64,000 nt of DNA, from contig BMTH01000006.1 in the NCBI GenBank assembly GCA_014649575.1, positions 62,001-126,000 on the forward strand, read 5' to 3'. Within the stretch, counting starts at the first letter, position 1, and each line of letters begins with the position of its first letter. The translations under genes were made by a program, and so were the position numbers. Positions 35,264 through 44,644 of the stretch are shown in pieces. A model generated the notes under the pieces. That model saw only the letters and a list, made by a program, of their open reading frames with translations. It was not told the DNA's origin and did no database searches. Source of the DNA: Streptomyces griseoincarnatus. Lineage in GTDB: Bacteria > Actinomycetota > Actinomycetes > Streptomycetales > Streptomycetaceae.

Positions 35264-36682
35264 ATGACCTCTGCGAAGGTCACCGAAGCCTCCGAAGAGG
35301 GGTACGAGCGCGGGCTCGGCAGCCGCCAGGTCCAGATGATCGCCATCGGCGGCGCGATCGGCGTCGGCCTGTTCATGGGCGCCGGCGCGAACATCGCCAA
35401 GGCCGGCCCCAGCATCATCCTCATGTACGCCCTCGCGGGCGTGGTCATCTTCTTCATCATGCGGGCCCTGGGCGAGCTCCTCCTCTACCGGCCCGTCTCC
35501 GGCTCCTTCGCCGAGTACGCCCGCGAGTTCCTCGGCCCGTTCTTCGGGTTCGTCACCGGCTGGACGTACTGGCTGATGTGGGTGGTCACCGGCATGGCCG
35601 AGCTGACGGCCGCCGCCATCTACATCCACTTCTGGTTCCCCGGGATCCCGCAGTGGGTCAGCGCCCTGGTCTTCCTCGTCGTGCTGTTCGGCGTGAACCT
35701 GATCTCCGTCAAGATCTTCGGCGAGGTCGAGTTCTGGTTCTCGATGATCAAGGTCACCGCCATCATCGGCATGATCGTCATCGGTCTCGGCGTGCTCACC
35801 CTCGGCTTCTCCGACGCCGGCGACACCGCCGCCGTCTCCAACCTCTGGTCCCACGACGGGTTCTTCCCCAACGGCATCGGCTCCAGCCTGATGACCCTCC
35901 AGGGCGTCATGTTCGCCTACCTCGCCGTCGAGCTCGTCGGCGTCACCGCGGGCGAGTCCGAGAACCCCGAGAAGACCCTGCCCAAGGCCATCAACACCCT
36001 GCCCTGGCGCATCATCGTCTTCTACGTCGGCGCCCTGCTGGTGATCCTCTCCGTCGTCAAGTGGACCGAGTTCTCCGCCGGCGAGAGCCCCTTCGTGCAC
36101 GCCTTCGGCGAGATCGGCATCCCGCTCGCCGCCGGCATCGTCAACTTCGTCGTACTCACCGCGGCCCTGTCGTCCTGCAACTCCGGCATGTACTCCACCG
36201 GCCGGATGCTGCGCGGCCTCGCCGCCAACAACGAGGCCCCCAGGGCCTTCGCCCGGCTCAACGCCCGCAGGACGCCCGCCGTCGGCATCACCGTCTCCGT
36301 GGCCCTCATGGGCATCGGCGTGATCCTCAACTACGTCGTCCCGGAGAAGGCGTTCGCCTACGTCACCTCCGTCGCCACCGCGGCCGGCATCTGGACCTGG
36401 ATGATGATCCTCGTCAGCCACATCCGTTACCGCCGCGCCGTCGACGCCGGCCGGCTGCGCGCCTCGTCCTTCCCCGCCCCCGGCGGCGCCCTGTTCAGCT
36501 GGGTCGCCCTGGCCTTCCTGCTCGGCGTCACCGTCATGATCGCGGCGGACGCGGACGCCCGCGTCTGTCTCTACGTCGCGGCCGGCTGGGCCGTCGCCCT
36601 GGGCGTCGGCTGGACCGTGCTCAAGAAGGGGAACCCGGCGATCGCGGACCGCGACGAGGACCGGTTCGAGAAGGTCGGCTGA
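35264..36682 (+). CDS. Amino-acid permease (APC superfamily, AAT family)
   Basis: A 472-residue transporter with 12 hydrophobic helices, in the group that includes CycA, AnsP and PheP. The N-terminal motif QMIAIGGAIGVGLFMGAG is the family signature, followed by RALGELLLYRPVSGSFAEYA. The substrate is probably a neutral amino acid (D-Ala/Ser/Gly or Asn), but cannot be settled by eye. ATG at 35264 is preferred to 35243 because GAGAAAGG lies upstream of it. Confidence 0.92.
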   Translation: MTSAKVTEASEEGYERGLGSRQVQMIAIGGAIGVGLFMGAGANIAKAGPSIILMYALAGVVIFFIMRALGELLLYRPVSGSFAEYAREFLGPFFGFVTGWTYWLMWVVTGMAELTAAAIYIHFWFPGIPQWVSALVFLVVLFGVNLISVKIFGEVEFWFSMIKVTAIIGMIVIGLGVLTLGFSDAGDTAAVSNLWSHDGFFPNGIGSSLMTLQGVMFAYLAVELVGVTAGESENPEKTLPKAINTLPWRIIVFYVGALLVILSVVKWTEFSAGESPFVHAFGEIGIPLAAGIVNFVVLTAALSSCNSGMYSTGRMLRGLAANNEAPRAFARLNARRTPAVGITVSVALMGIGVILNYVVPEKAFAYVTSVATAAGIWTWMMILVSHIRYRRAVDAGRLRASSFPAPGGALFSWVALAFLLGVTVMIAADADARVCLYVAAGWAVALGVGWTVLKKGNPAIADRDEDRFEKVG

Positions 36683-36757
36683 CCACCCCGGAGGACACCG
36701 GCGCACGGGGTGCTTTCGTGGGGTTCCCCGCCGCCATCCGCTCCAGGTGTCCGGCAT

Positions 36758-36798
36758 ACGGGCCGTTCCGTACCACCCCTCGGTACGGAACGGCCCGT
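36758..36798 (+). terminator. Strong terminator hairpin between permease and mec
   Basis: Perfect 17-bp stem (ACGGGCCGTTCCGTACC / GGTACGGAACGGCCCGT) with a seven-base loop. It ends only 17 bases before the next start codon, just upstream of the putative -10 (TTATCC). Confidence 0.85.
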
Positions 36799-36815
36799 CT
36801 GCTTATCCTGAGCCC

Positions 36816-37238
36816 ATGCTGACCATCACCCAGGCCCTCCACGACCAGATCGTCGCCCACGCCCGTGAGGACCACCCCGACGAGGCGTGCGGCGTGGTGG
36901 CGGGCCCGGTGGGCTCCGGCCGCCCCGAGCGTTTCATCCCCATGCTGAACGCGGCCCGCTCGCCCACGTTCTACGAGTTCGACTCCCAGGACCTGCTGAA
37001 GCTGTACCGGGAGATGGACGACCGCGACGAGGAGCCGGTGGTCATCTACCACTCGCACACCGCGACCGAGGCCTACCCCTCGCGCACCGACATCACCTAC
37101 GCCAACGAGCCCGGCGCCCACTACGTGCTGGTCTCCACCGCCGACACCGACGGCGCAGGCGACTTCCAGTTCCGGTCCTTCCGGATCGTGGAGGGCGAGG
37201 TCACGGAGGAGGAGGTGCGCGTCGTCGACGCGTACTGA
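36816..37238 (+). CDS. M67 (JAMM/MPN+) peptidase, Mec-like
   Basis: A 140-residue zinc peptidase of the Mec+/JAMM type. The motif H79-S-H81-x7-S89-x2-D92 and Glu23 (DEACG) give the full catalytic set. In Mycobacterium tuberculosis the matching enzyme cuts newly made cysteine off the carrier CysO. Here it is followed by a leader peptide, cysO and cysM, so the same role is expected. ATG at 36816 has TTATCC about eight bases before it, suggesting a leaderless transcript starting right after the preceding terminator. Confidence 0.92.
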   Translation: MLTITQALHDQIVAHAREDHPDEACGVVAGPVGSGRPERFIPMLNAARSPTFYEFDSQDLLKLYREMDDRDEEPVVIYHSHTATEAYPSRTDITYANEPGAHYVLVSTADTDGAGDFQFRSFRIVEGEVTEEEVRVVDAY

Positions 37239-37317
37239 TCCCGCATGACGGATGGTCCACGTCCGGGATGTGGGATCACACCCCGGGACCCCGACAGGGA
37301 ATCGATACGATGAGTGC

Positions 37318-37413
37318 ATGGTTCTCTTCGACGTGGGCGACAAGGCGCCGGGCATGCTGCTCGTGGCGCGGCTCCACGTCGACCTGTGCAGGCTGAACAG
37401 CGCCATCTGTTGA
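37318..37413 (+). CDS. Putative cysteine-responsive leader peptide (31 residues)
   Basis: A short open frame between mec and cysO: MVLFDVGDKAPGMLL, then VARLHVDLCRLNSAIC and TGA. The ARLHVDLC-R core and the terminal Cys match, from memory, a family of ~30-residue actinobacterial leader peptides found before sulfur-assimilation genes. Two Cys codons (residues 24 and 31) lie at its end. A hairpin, CCGCAG-CCGC-CTGCGG at 37418-37433, begins four bases after the stop. Ribosome stalling at these Cys codons could control cysO-cysM when cysteine is scarce. No clear ribosome site precedes it. Confidence 0.72.
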   Translation: MVLFDVGDKAPGMLLVARLHVDLCRLNSAIC

Positions 37414-38736
<1,323 letters not shown>

Positions 38737-38757
38737 TCCGTCACGCGTGACGTGCCA

Positions 38758-38782
38758 GGGCCGGGGACACACTCCCCGGCCC
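38758..38782 (+). terminator. Terminator after cysM
   Basis: Perfect 10-bp stem (GGGCCGGGGA / TCCCCGGCCC) with a five-base loop and TT, 21 bases after the stop. A 12-bp palindrome, GTCACGCGTGAC, at 38740-38751 lies just before it. Confidence 0.75.
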
Positions 38783-38802
38783 TTCCTCCGTCCCGGGCGG
38801 AC

Positions 38803-38937
38803 TCACTCCGCCTCCCCCTCCTTCTCCCGGCGACGGTCCCTGCGGGGCCGGTGGCCTCTGCCCCAGCCGTCGACGAGGGCGGTGACCAGGGCGAGCAGGA
38901 CCACCGCGGCGAGTGCGAGCCACCAGGCCGTGTTCAT
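38803..38937 (-). CDS. Small single-pass membrane protein (44 residues)
   Basis: The frame starts at ATG 38937. One hydrophobic helix (AWWLALAAVVLLALVTALV, residues 4-22) is followed by a very basic then acidic tail (RPRRDRRREKEGEAE). No family was recognised. It is convergent with cysM, shares the terminator region, and is divergent from the metallo-beta-lactamase gene. Confidence 0.55.
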   Translation of the reverse strand: MNTAWWLALAAVVLLALVTALVDGWGRGHRPRRDRRREKEGEAE

Positions 38938-39139
38938 GCCCAGACCGTACCGGCGCGAGCTGTGAGCGCGCGCCCCCTCCCGCCCCGGCACGCGCTCCTT
39001 CCAGCCGAACCGGTGACAGCACAGGTGAGTTCGCCCACAACGGCGCCTGGTGGAGGAGCGACCGCAGGTTTTGCGCCTTACGCTCGACGAACCGCACGAC
39101 CCCCGTCTTCTCCCACCCGCCAGCGGAGGTTTCTGCTTC

Positions 39140-39892
39140 ATGAAGCTCACCGTCGTCGGCTGCTCGGGGTCGTTCCCGTCCGCGGAATCGGCCTGCTCGA
39201 GCTACCTCGTCGAGGCCGACGGCTTCCGGCTGCTCCTCGACATGGGCAACGGCGCCCTGGGCGAGCTGCAGCGCCACTGCGGTCTCTACGACCTCGACGC
39301 GATCTTCCTCAGCCATCTGCACGCCGACCACTGCATCGACATGTGCGCCTACTTCGTGGCGCGTTACTACCGGCACGACGGCGGCCGCTGCGCCCCGCTG
39401 CCGGTCTACGGCCCCGAGGGCACCGAGCACCGGCTGACGACCGCCTACGCCGACACCCCCTCGGCCTCCTCCATGAGCGAGGTCTTCGACTTCCACACGG
39501 TCAAGCCGTCCACCTTCGAGATCGGCCCGTTCCTCGTGCACACCGAGCGCGTCGCGCACCCGGTCGAGGCGTACGGCATCCGCATCGAGCACGGCGGGAA
39601 GACGCTGACCTACTCCGGCGACACGGGGGTGACCCCGCTGCTGGACGACCTCGCCCGGGACGCCGACCTCTTCCTGTGCGAGGCCGCCTTCACACACGGC
39701 AAGGAGAGCATCCCGGACCTGCACCTCAACGGCCGTGAGGCGGGCGAGTCCGCGGCCCGCGCCGGGGCCCGCCGGCTGATCCTCACGCACATCCCGCCGT
39801 GGACCGACCCGCAGGTCAACCTCACCGACGCGCGCGCGGTGTACGACGGCCCGGTGGGACTGGCGGCGCCGGGAGCGACGTACGAGATCTGA
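39140..39892 (+). CDS. MBL-fold metallo-hydrolase
   Basis: A 250-residue metallo-beta-lactamase-fold protein of the RNase Z/PhnP-like group. The metal-binding motif is H59-L-H61-A-D63-H64; further ligands are likely the His of ERVAHPVEAYG, the Asp of SGDTG and His of LTHIPP. It may act on RNA or a phosphodiester, or be a general hydrolase; the substrate is unknown. ATG at 39140 follows GGAGG at 39125-39129. It stands alone between the cys genes and the PTS genes. Confidence 0.9.
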   Translation: MKLTVVGCSGSFPSAESACSSYLVEADGFRLLLDMGNGALGELQRHCGLYDLDAIFLSHLHADHCIDMCAYFVARYYRHDGGRCAPLPVYGPEGTEHRLTTAYADTPSASSMSEVFDFHTVKPSTFEIGPFLVHTERVAHPVEAYGIRIEHGGKTLTYSGDTGVTPLLDDLARDADLFLCEAAFTHGKESIPDLHLNGREAGESAARAGARRLILTHIPPWTDPQVNLTDARAVYDGPVGLAAPGATYEI

Positions 39893-39916
39893 GCGCGCGG
39901 CCCGCCCGACGCACGC

Positions 39917-39953
39917 GAAGGCCCCGGAACCGACGGGAGGTTCCGGGGCCTTC
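39917..39953. terminator. Bidirectional terminator between MBL gene and nagE2
   Basis: Perfect 15-bp stem (GAAGGCCCCGGAACC / GGTTCCGGGGCCTTC) with a seven-base loop between convergent genes. Confidence 0.85.
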
Positions 39954-39968
39954 GCTCCGTATGGGGGG

Positions 39969-41234
39969 CTACTTGGCCTCGGCCTTCTGCAGCTCCGCCA
40001 GTTCCTCGTCGGACTCGCGGCCCGGGGTCGGCAGGTTGAACTTGGTGATCGCGAAGCGGAAGACCACGTAGTAGACCGCCGCGAAGCAAAGGCCGACCAG
40101 GGCCAGGCCCCACGGGTTGGTCGCGATGCCCAGGTTCAGGAAGAAGTCGACCGCGCCGGCAGAGAAGCCGAAACCGTCCTTCATCCCCAGCGCCCAGGTC
40201 AGTGCCATGGACACACCGGTGAGAACCGCGTGGATGGCGTACAGGACCGGCGCGATGAACATGAACGTGAACTCGATGGGCTCCGTCACGCCGGTGACGA
40301 ACGAGGTCAGCGCCAGGGAGAACATCATGCCGCCGACGACCTTGCGACGCTCGGGGCGGGCACAGTGCACGATGGCCAGACAGGCGGCGGGCAGCGCGAA
40401 CATCATGATGGGGAAGAAGCCGGTCATGAACTGTCCGGCTGTCGGGTCGCCAGCCAGGAAGCGGGCGATGTCACCGCTCTTGCCCTCGTACTCGCCCGCC
40501 TGGAACCACGGGAAGGAGTTCAGCAGGTGGTGCATGCCGACCGGGATCAGGGCGCGGTTGGCGACACCGAAGATGCCCGCGCCGGCGGCGCCGGAGCCGA
40601 CCAGCCACTCGCCGAAGTTGTGCAGTCCCGTGCCGAGGACCGGCCAGATGTAGCCGAAGACTATGCCGATGAGCAGACCGGCGAACGCCGACAGGATCGG
40701 GACCAGACGGCGGCCGCCGAAGAAGCCCGCCCAGTCGGGCAGCTTGGTGCGGTAGAAGCGCTGGTAGAGCAGGGCGACGACGAGGCCCATGACCACACCG
40801 CCGAGCACCTTGGCGTCCACCGCCTGTTCCACCATCACGATCTTGCCGTCGACGATGGCTTCCTTCTTCGGCAGGCTGCCGTCGGTGAACGTGCCGAGGA
40901 CGTTCTTGAAGACCAGGTAGCCGACGACGGCGGCGAGCGCGGTCGAGCCGTCCGACTTCTTCGCGAAGCCGATGGCGATGCCGACCGCGAAGAGGAGGGC
41001 CATGTTGTCAAGGATCGCGTTGCCGCCGGCGGTCATGAAGGACGCGATCTTCGTGAGGAAGGCCGGGAACTCCGGGCGCCCAAGCATGTCGGTGTTGCCG
41101 AGACGCACCAGCAGTGCGGCGGCGGGCAGGACGGCCACCGGCAGCATCAGGCTGCGGCCGATGCGCTGCAGAACAGCCATCACGCCGGAGCCCTTCTTCT
41201 TCTCGGCCGCGGGAGCGGCGCTGGCCGTGGACAC
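39969..41234 (-). CDS. nagE2: PTS EIIC, N-acetylglucosamine permease (NagE2-like)
   Basis: A 421-residue membrane EIIC domain of the glucose/GlcNAc PTS. It has about 10 helices, the NRALIPVGMHHLLNSFPWFQ segment and the substrate signature GVTEPIEFTFMF. No EIIB or EIIA domain is fused, as in the Streptomyces split system where NagF supplies EIIB and Crr supplies EIIA. In S. coelicolor NagE2 is the main GlcNAc permease. GTG at 41234 has a strong GGAGGAA ribosome site. Two dre operators lie just upstream. Confidence 0.93.
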   Translation of the reverse strand: MSTASAAPAAEKKKGSGVMAVLQRIGRSLMLPVAVLPAAALLVRLGNTDMLGRPEFPAFLTKIASFMTAGGNAILDNMALLFAVGIAIGFAKKSDGSTALAAVVGYLVFKNVLGTFTDGSLPKKEAIVDGKIVMVEQAVDAKVLGGVVMGLVVALLYQRFYRTKLPDWAGFFGGRRLVPILSAFAGLLIGIVFGYIWPVLGTGLHNFGEWLVGSGAAGAGIFGVANRALIPVGMHHLLNSFPWFQAGEYEGKSGDIARFLAGDPTAGQFMTGFFPIMMFALPAACLAIVHCARPERRKVVGGMMFSLALTSFVTGVTEPIEFTFMFIAPVLYAIHAVLTGVSMALTWALGMKDGFGFSAGAVDFFLNLGIATNPWGLALVGLCFAAVYYVVFRFAITKFNLPTPGRESDEELAELQKAEAK

Positions 41235-41290
41235 AACTTCCTCCAGTAGGCATGGCGCCGCCCGGGGGTCAGGAAAAGACGGCGGCGTCC

Positions 41291-41306
41291 GGTGGTCTAC
41301 ACCACT
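41291..41306. promoter_or_regulatory. DasR operator (dre) site 1 upstream of nagE2
   Basis: GGTGGTCTACACCACT closely fits the dre consensus for the GntR-family regulator DasR (AGTGGTCTAGACCACT type). It lies 57 bases before the nagE2 start. Confidence 0.85.
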
Positions 41307-41307
41307 C

Positions 41308-41323
41308 GGTGGTGTAGACCTGT
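41308..41323. promoter_or_regulatory. DasR operator (dre) site 2 upstream of nagE2
   Basis: GGTGGTGTAGACCTGT is a second dre-like site 17 bases from the first. Together, 41294-41320 form a perfect 12-bp inverted repeat (GGTCTACACCAC / GTGGTGTAGACC) around TCG. Confidence 0.8.
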
Positions 41324-41430
41324 TGTAGCACGATGAAGGCCACGTAAGGAACCCGCGAATCCGCGACTGTGCGACTACGCACGGTGCCCCTGCGGGAGCG
41401 CCGGACAGACCCCTTCACGGGCGCACCGAA

Positions 41431-41461
41431 AAGCCCCCGGAACTCAAGATCCCGAGGGCTT
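41431..41461 (-). terminator. Intrinsic terminator after nagE1
   Basis: On the minus strand: AAGCCCTCGG, loop, then CCGGGGGCTT with one G-T pair, followed by TTTT. It lies 26 bases past the nagE1 stop and is one of the few in the window with a U-tract. Confidence 0.8.
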
Positions 41462-41486
41462 GGACAGCCGCCTCCAGCCTAGGAGA

Positions 41487-42794
41487 TCAGCGCCGCGTCG
41501 CGTCCTCCACCTCCTCCTCCGGCTCCCGCCCCGGAGTCTTCAGGTCGAACTTCGTGATCGCGAACCGGAACACCACGTAGTACACCGCCGCGAACGCCAG
41601 CCCGATCGGGATGATCAGCCACGGCTTCGTCGCCAGGTTCCAGTTGATGACGTAGTCGATCAGCCCCGCCGAGAAACTGAACCCGTCGTGCACCCCGAGG
41701 CCCCACGTCACCGCCATCGACACACCCGTCAGCACCGCGTGCACCGCATACAGCGACGGCGCCACGAACAGGAACGAGTACTCGATCGGCTCCGTGATGC
41801 CCGTCACGAACGACGTCAGCGCCACCGACAGCATCAGACCGCCGATCTCCTTGCGCCGGTCCGGCCGCGCACAGTGCGTGATCGCCAGCGCCGCCGCCGG
41901 CAGCGCGAACATCATGATCGGGAAGAACCCCGACAGGAACTGCCCCGCGTCCGGGTCGCCCGCCAGGAACATGTTGATGTCACCGTGCACCACCCTGCCG
42001 TCCGGCGTCGTGTACGTGCCGAACTGGAACCAGATGGGCACGTTCAGGAACTGGTGCAGCCCGATCACCAGCAACGCCCGGTTCGCGACCCCGAAGACGC
42101 CCGCACCCCACGCGCCCAGCCCCGTCATCCAGTCGCTGAAACTCTCCAGCGCGTCACCGATCGGCGGCCACACCCACAGACACAGCGCCGCGAACACGAT
42201 CGCCGCGAACGCCATGATGATCGGCACGAGCCGCCGCCCGTTGAAGAAGCCCAGCCAGTCCACCAGCTTCGTCCGGTGGAACCGCTGCCACAGATACGCC
42301 GCCGTCAGACCGATGACGATGCCCCCGAACACCCCCGGATTCTGGTAGTCGAACGACGTCACCGTCCCGTCCGCCAGCTGACAGCCGACGTTCGGCACCG
42401 CCTGAGACCCCTCCGGACAGTCCTTCGGGAACTGCCGCAGCACATTGAAGTAGACGAGGAACCCCGCCACCGCCGCCAGCGCCGTCGACCCGTCCGCCTT
42501 CTTCGCCATCCCGATGGCCACACCCACACAGAACAACAGCGGCAGCCCCAGCGAACCGTCCAGCAGCGCCCCGCCCGCCCCCGCCATCACCTTCGAGACG
42601 TTCGTCCAGCCCAGCCCGTCGTCCCCGAACACGTCCGGCTGCCCCAGCCGGTTCAGGATGCCCGCCGCCGGCAGCACCGCGATCGGCAGCTGCAGACTCC
42701 GCCCCATCTTCTGCAGCCCCTGGAACAACCGGTGCCAGCGCTCCCGCAGAGGGCTCGGTCCGGCATCGGCGCCCACGGGACTCTCCGTACTCAT
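41487..42794 (-). CDS. nagE1: PTS EIIC, N-acetylglucosamine-type permease (NagE1-like)
   Basis: A 435-residue EIIC membrane protein, clearly paralogous to nagE2 (shared NRALLVIGLHQFLN, GITEPIEYSFLF and VYYVVFRFAITKF). It differs by an extended loop (CPEGSQAVPNVGCQL region) and an inserted segment near TTPDGRVVHG. It too lacks EIIB/EIIA. ATG at 42794 follows GAAGGGGA. It is divergent from nagF and shares the dre site at 42843-42858. In S. coelicolor the equivalent gene adds little to GlcNAc uptake, so it may serve another sugar. Confidence 0.9.
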   Translation of the reverse strand: MSTESPVGADAGPSPLRERWHRLFQGLQKMGRSLQLPIAVLPAAGILNRLGQPDVFGDDGLGWTNVSKVMAGAGGALLDGSLGLPLLFCVGVAIGMAKKADGSTALAAVAGFLVYFNVLRQFPKDCPEGSQAVPNVGCQLADGTVTSFDYQNPGVFGGIVIGLTAAYLWQRFHRTKLVDWLGFFNGRRLVPIIMAFAAIVFAALCLWVWPPIGDALESFSDWMTGLGAWGAGVFGVANRALLVIGLHQFLNVPIWFQFGTYTTPDGRVVHGDINMFLAGDPDAGQFLSGFFPIMMFALPAAALAITHCARPDRRKEIGGLMLSVALTSFVTGITEPIEYSFLFVAPSLYAVHAVLTGVSMAVTWGLGVHDGFSFSAGLIDYVINWNLATKPWLIIPIGLAFAAVYYVVFRFAITKFDLKTPGREPEEEVEDATRR

Positions 42795-42842
42795 CAAGTC
42801 CCCTTCGCTGGACGGCTCCGAGGGTTTGGCGGCAGTCCCCCC

Positions 42843-42858
42843 GGTGGTGTAGACCAGT
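42843..42858. promoter_or_regulatory. DasR operator (dre) between nagE1 and nagF
   Basis: GGTGGTGTAGACCAGT fits the dre consensus and sits 49 bases upstream of nagE1 and 120 bases upstream of nagF, so it can serve both divergent promoters. Confidence 0.85.
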
Positions 42859-42978
42859 GAGGCAGGACGGTTCCGCTGTCGTGACGCCCATCATCGAGCG
42901 CCCACGACATGACCGCTCGCAAAGATGGGCCAACTGTGGGTTACTGCGACAAAGCGGTTCGGATCAGGGAGAACGAAC

Positions 42979-43212
42979 ATGGCCACCAAGGCTGAGAAGA
43001 TCGTTGCCGGGCTCGGCGGCATCGACAACATCGAAGAGGTCGAGGGCTGCATCACCCGCCTCCGCACCGAGGTCGTCGACCCCTCCAAGGTCGACGACGC
43101 CGCCCTCAAGGCCGCCGGCGCCCACGGCGTCGTCAAGATGGGCAGCGCCATCCAGGTCGTCATCGGCACCGACGCCGACCCCGTCGCCGCCGAGATCGAA
43201 GACATGATGTGA
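42979..43212 (+). CDS. nagF: PTS EIIB component for N-acetylglucosamine (NagF/PtsB)
   Basis: A 77-residue free-standing EIIB domain that passes phosphate from EIIA(Crr) to the incoming sugar at NagE2. The phosphorylated cysteine is Cys24 in EVEGCITRLRTEV, and the C-terminal half has the family GVVKMGSAIQVVIG. ATG at 42979 follows AGGGAG; the longer open frame upstream is not supported. It has its own terminator. Confidence 0.94.
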   Translation: MATKAEKIVAGLGGIDNIEEVEGCITRLRTEVVDPSKVDDAALKAAGAHGVVKMGSAIQVVIGTDADPVAAEIEDMM

Positions 43213-43266
43213 ACCACCGCACCACCTGACGCGCGCACCGCGGCCCCACCGGCCGCCACCGCACCC

Positions 43267-43296
43267 GGGCCCTTCCTCCAGCACGGGGAAGGGCCC
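43267..43296 (+). terminator. Terminator after nagF
   Basis: Perfect 10-bp stem (GGGCCCTTCC / GGAAGGGCCC) with a 10-base loop, 54 bases after the stop. Confidence 0.75.
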
Positions 43297-43323
43297 GCCG
43301 CCTCTGCGGCTAGGCTCGACGCC

Positions 43324-44061
<738 letters not shown>

Positions 44062-44080
44062 AAGGCACCCCAAGACCCGT

Positions 44081-44106
44081 GGTCGGCGCGAGCAACCGCG
44101 CCGACC
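44081..44106 (+). terminator. Terminator after rph
   Basis: Perfect 10-bp stem (GGTCGGCGCG / CGCGCCGACC) with a six-base loop, 19 bases after the stop. Confidence 0.75.
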
Positions 44107-44203
44107 CCCGCCGCGTCTGAGGGGATACGGGCGCACGGGCACCCCCCCGCGCGCCCCGCCGACACACCGGGCCCCACCGGCCCGACGAGGGAGGGAACCA
44201 TCC

Positions 44204-44602
44204 ATGGCAGCGAGCCGCCGACGCCGCACCGCAGCCGTCGCCGCCACCCTGGCGGCCGTCGCGCTGACCACCGGACTCACCACCGGCTGCTCCGCCGTCG
44301 ACAAGGCACTCGACTGCGTCCGCACGGCCGACGCCGTCGCCGAGAGCGTCACCGACATGCAGCAGGCCGTCGAGAACGCCTCCAACGACGTCACCCAGCT
44401 CGAGGAAGCCCTCGACTCCGTCGAGACCAACCTCGGCACACTCCGCGACGAGACCGACAACGCCGACGTCGGCAAGGCCGTCGACGACCTCGAGAAGGCC
44501 GTCGCCAACGTCCGCACCTCCGTCGACAACGGCGACACCACCCCCGACCTCAGCCCCGTCACCGACGCGGCCGGCGAACTCACCAAGGTCTGCACCCCGT
44601 AG
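44204..44602 (+). CDS. Small predicted lipoprotein with coiled-coil character
   Basis: A 132-residue protein with a basic n-region, a hydrophobic stretch and the lipobox LTTGC (Cys29). The mature part is acidic and helical with heptad-like spacing (VTQLEEALDSVETNLGTL), suggesting a coiled coil on the outer face of the membrane; Cys37 and Cys130 may form a disulfide. No known function. ATG at 44204 has GAGGGAGG upstream. It sits between rph and rdgB. Confidence 0.72.
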   Translation: MAASRRRRTAAVAATLAAVALTTGLTTGCSAVDKALDCVRTADAVAESVTDMQQAVENASNDVTQLEEALDSVETNLGTLRDETDNADVGKAVDDLEKAVANVRTSVDNGDTTPDLSPVTDAAGELTKVCTP

Positions 44603-44613
44603 CGACGGCCCCC

Positions 44614-44644
44614 GTCATGGGCCCAGGGATACTGGGCCCATGAC
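44614..44644. promoter_or_regulatory. 12-bp palindrome covering the rdgB promoter and start codon
   Basis: GTCATGGGCCCA and TGGGCCCATGAC form a perfect inverted repeat around GGGATAC. The ATG of rdgB (44640) is inside the right arm, and GATACT (44628-44633) is placed as a -10 for a leaderless message. It could be an operator or an RNA hairpin ending the lipoprotein transcript. Confidence 0.6.
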
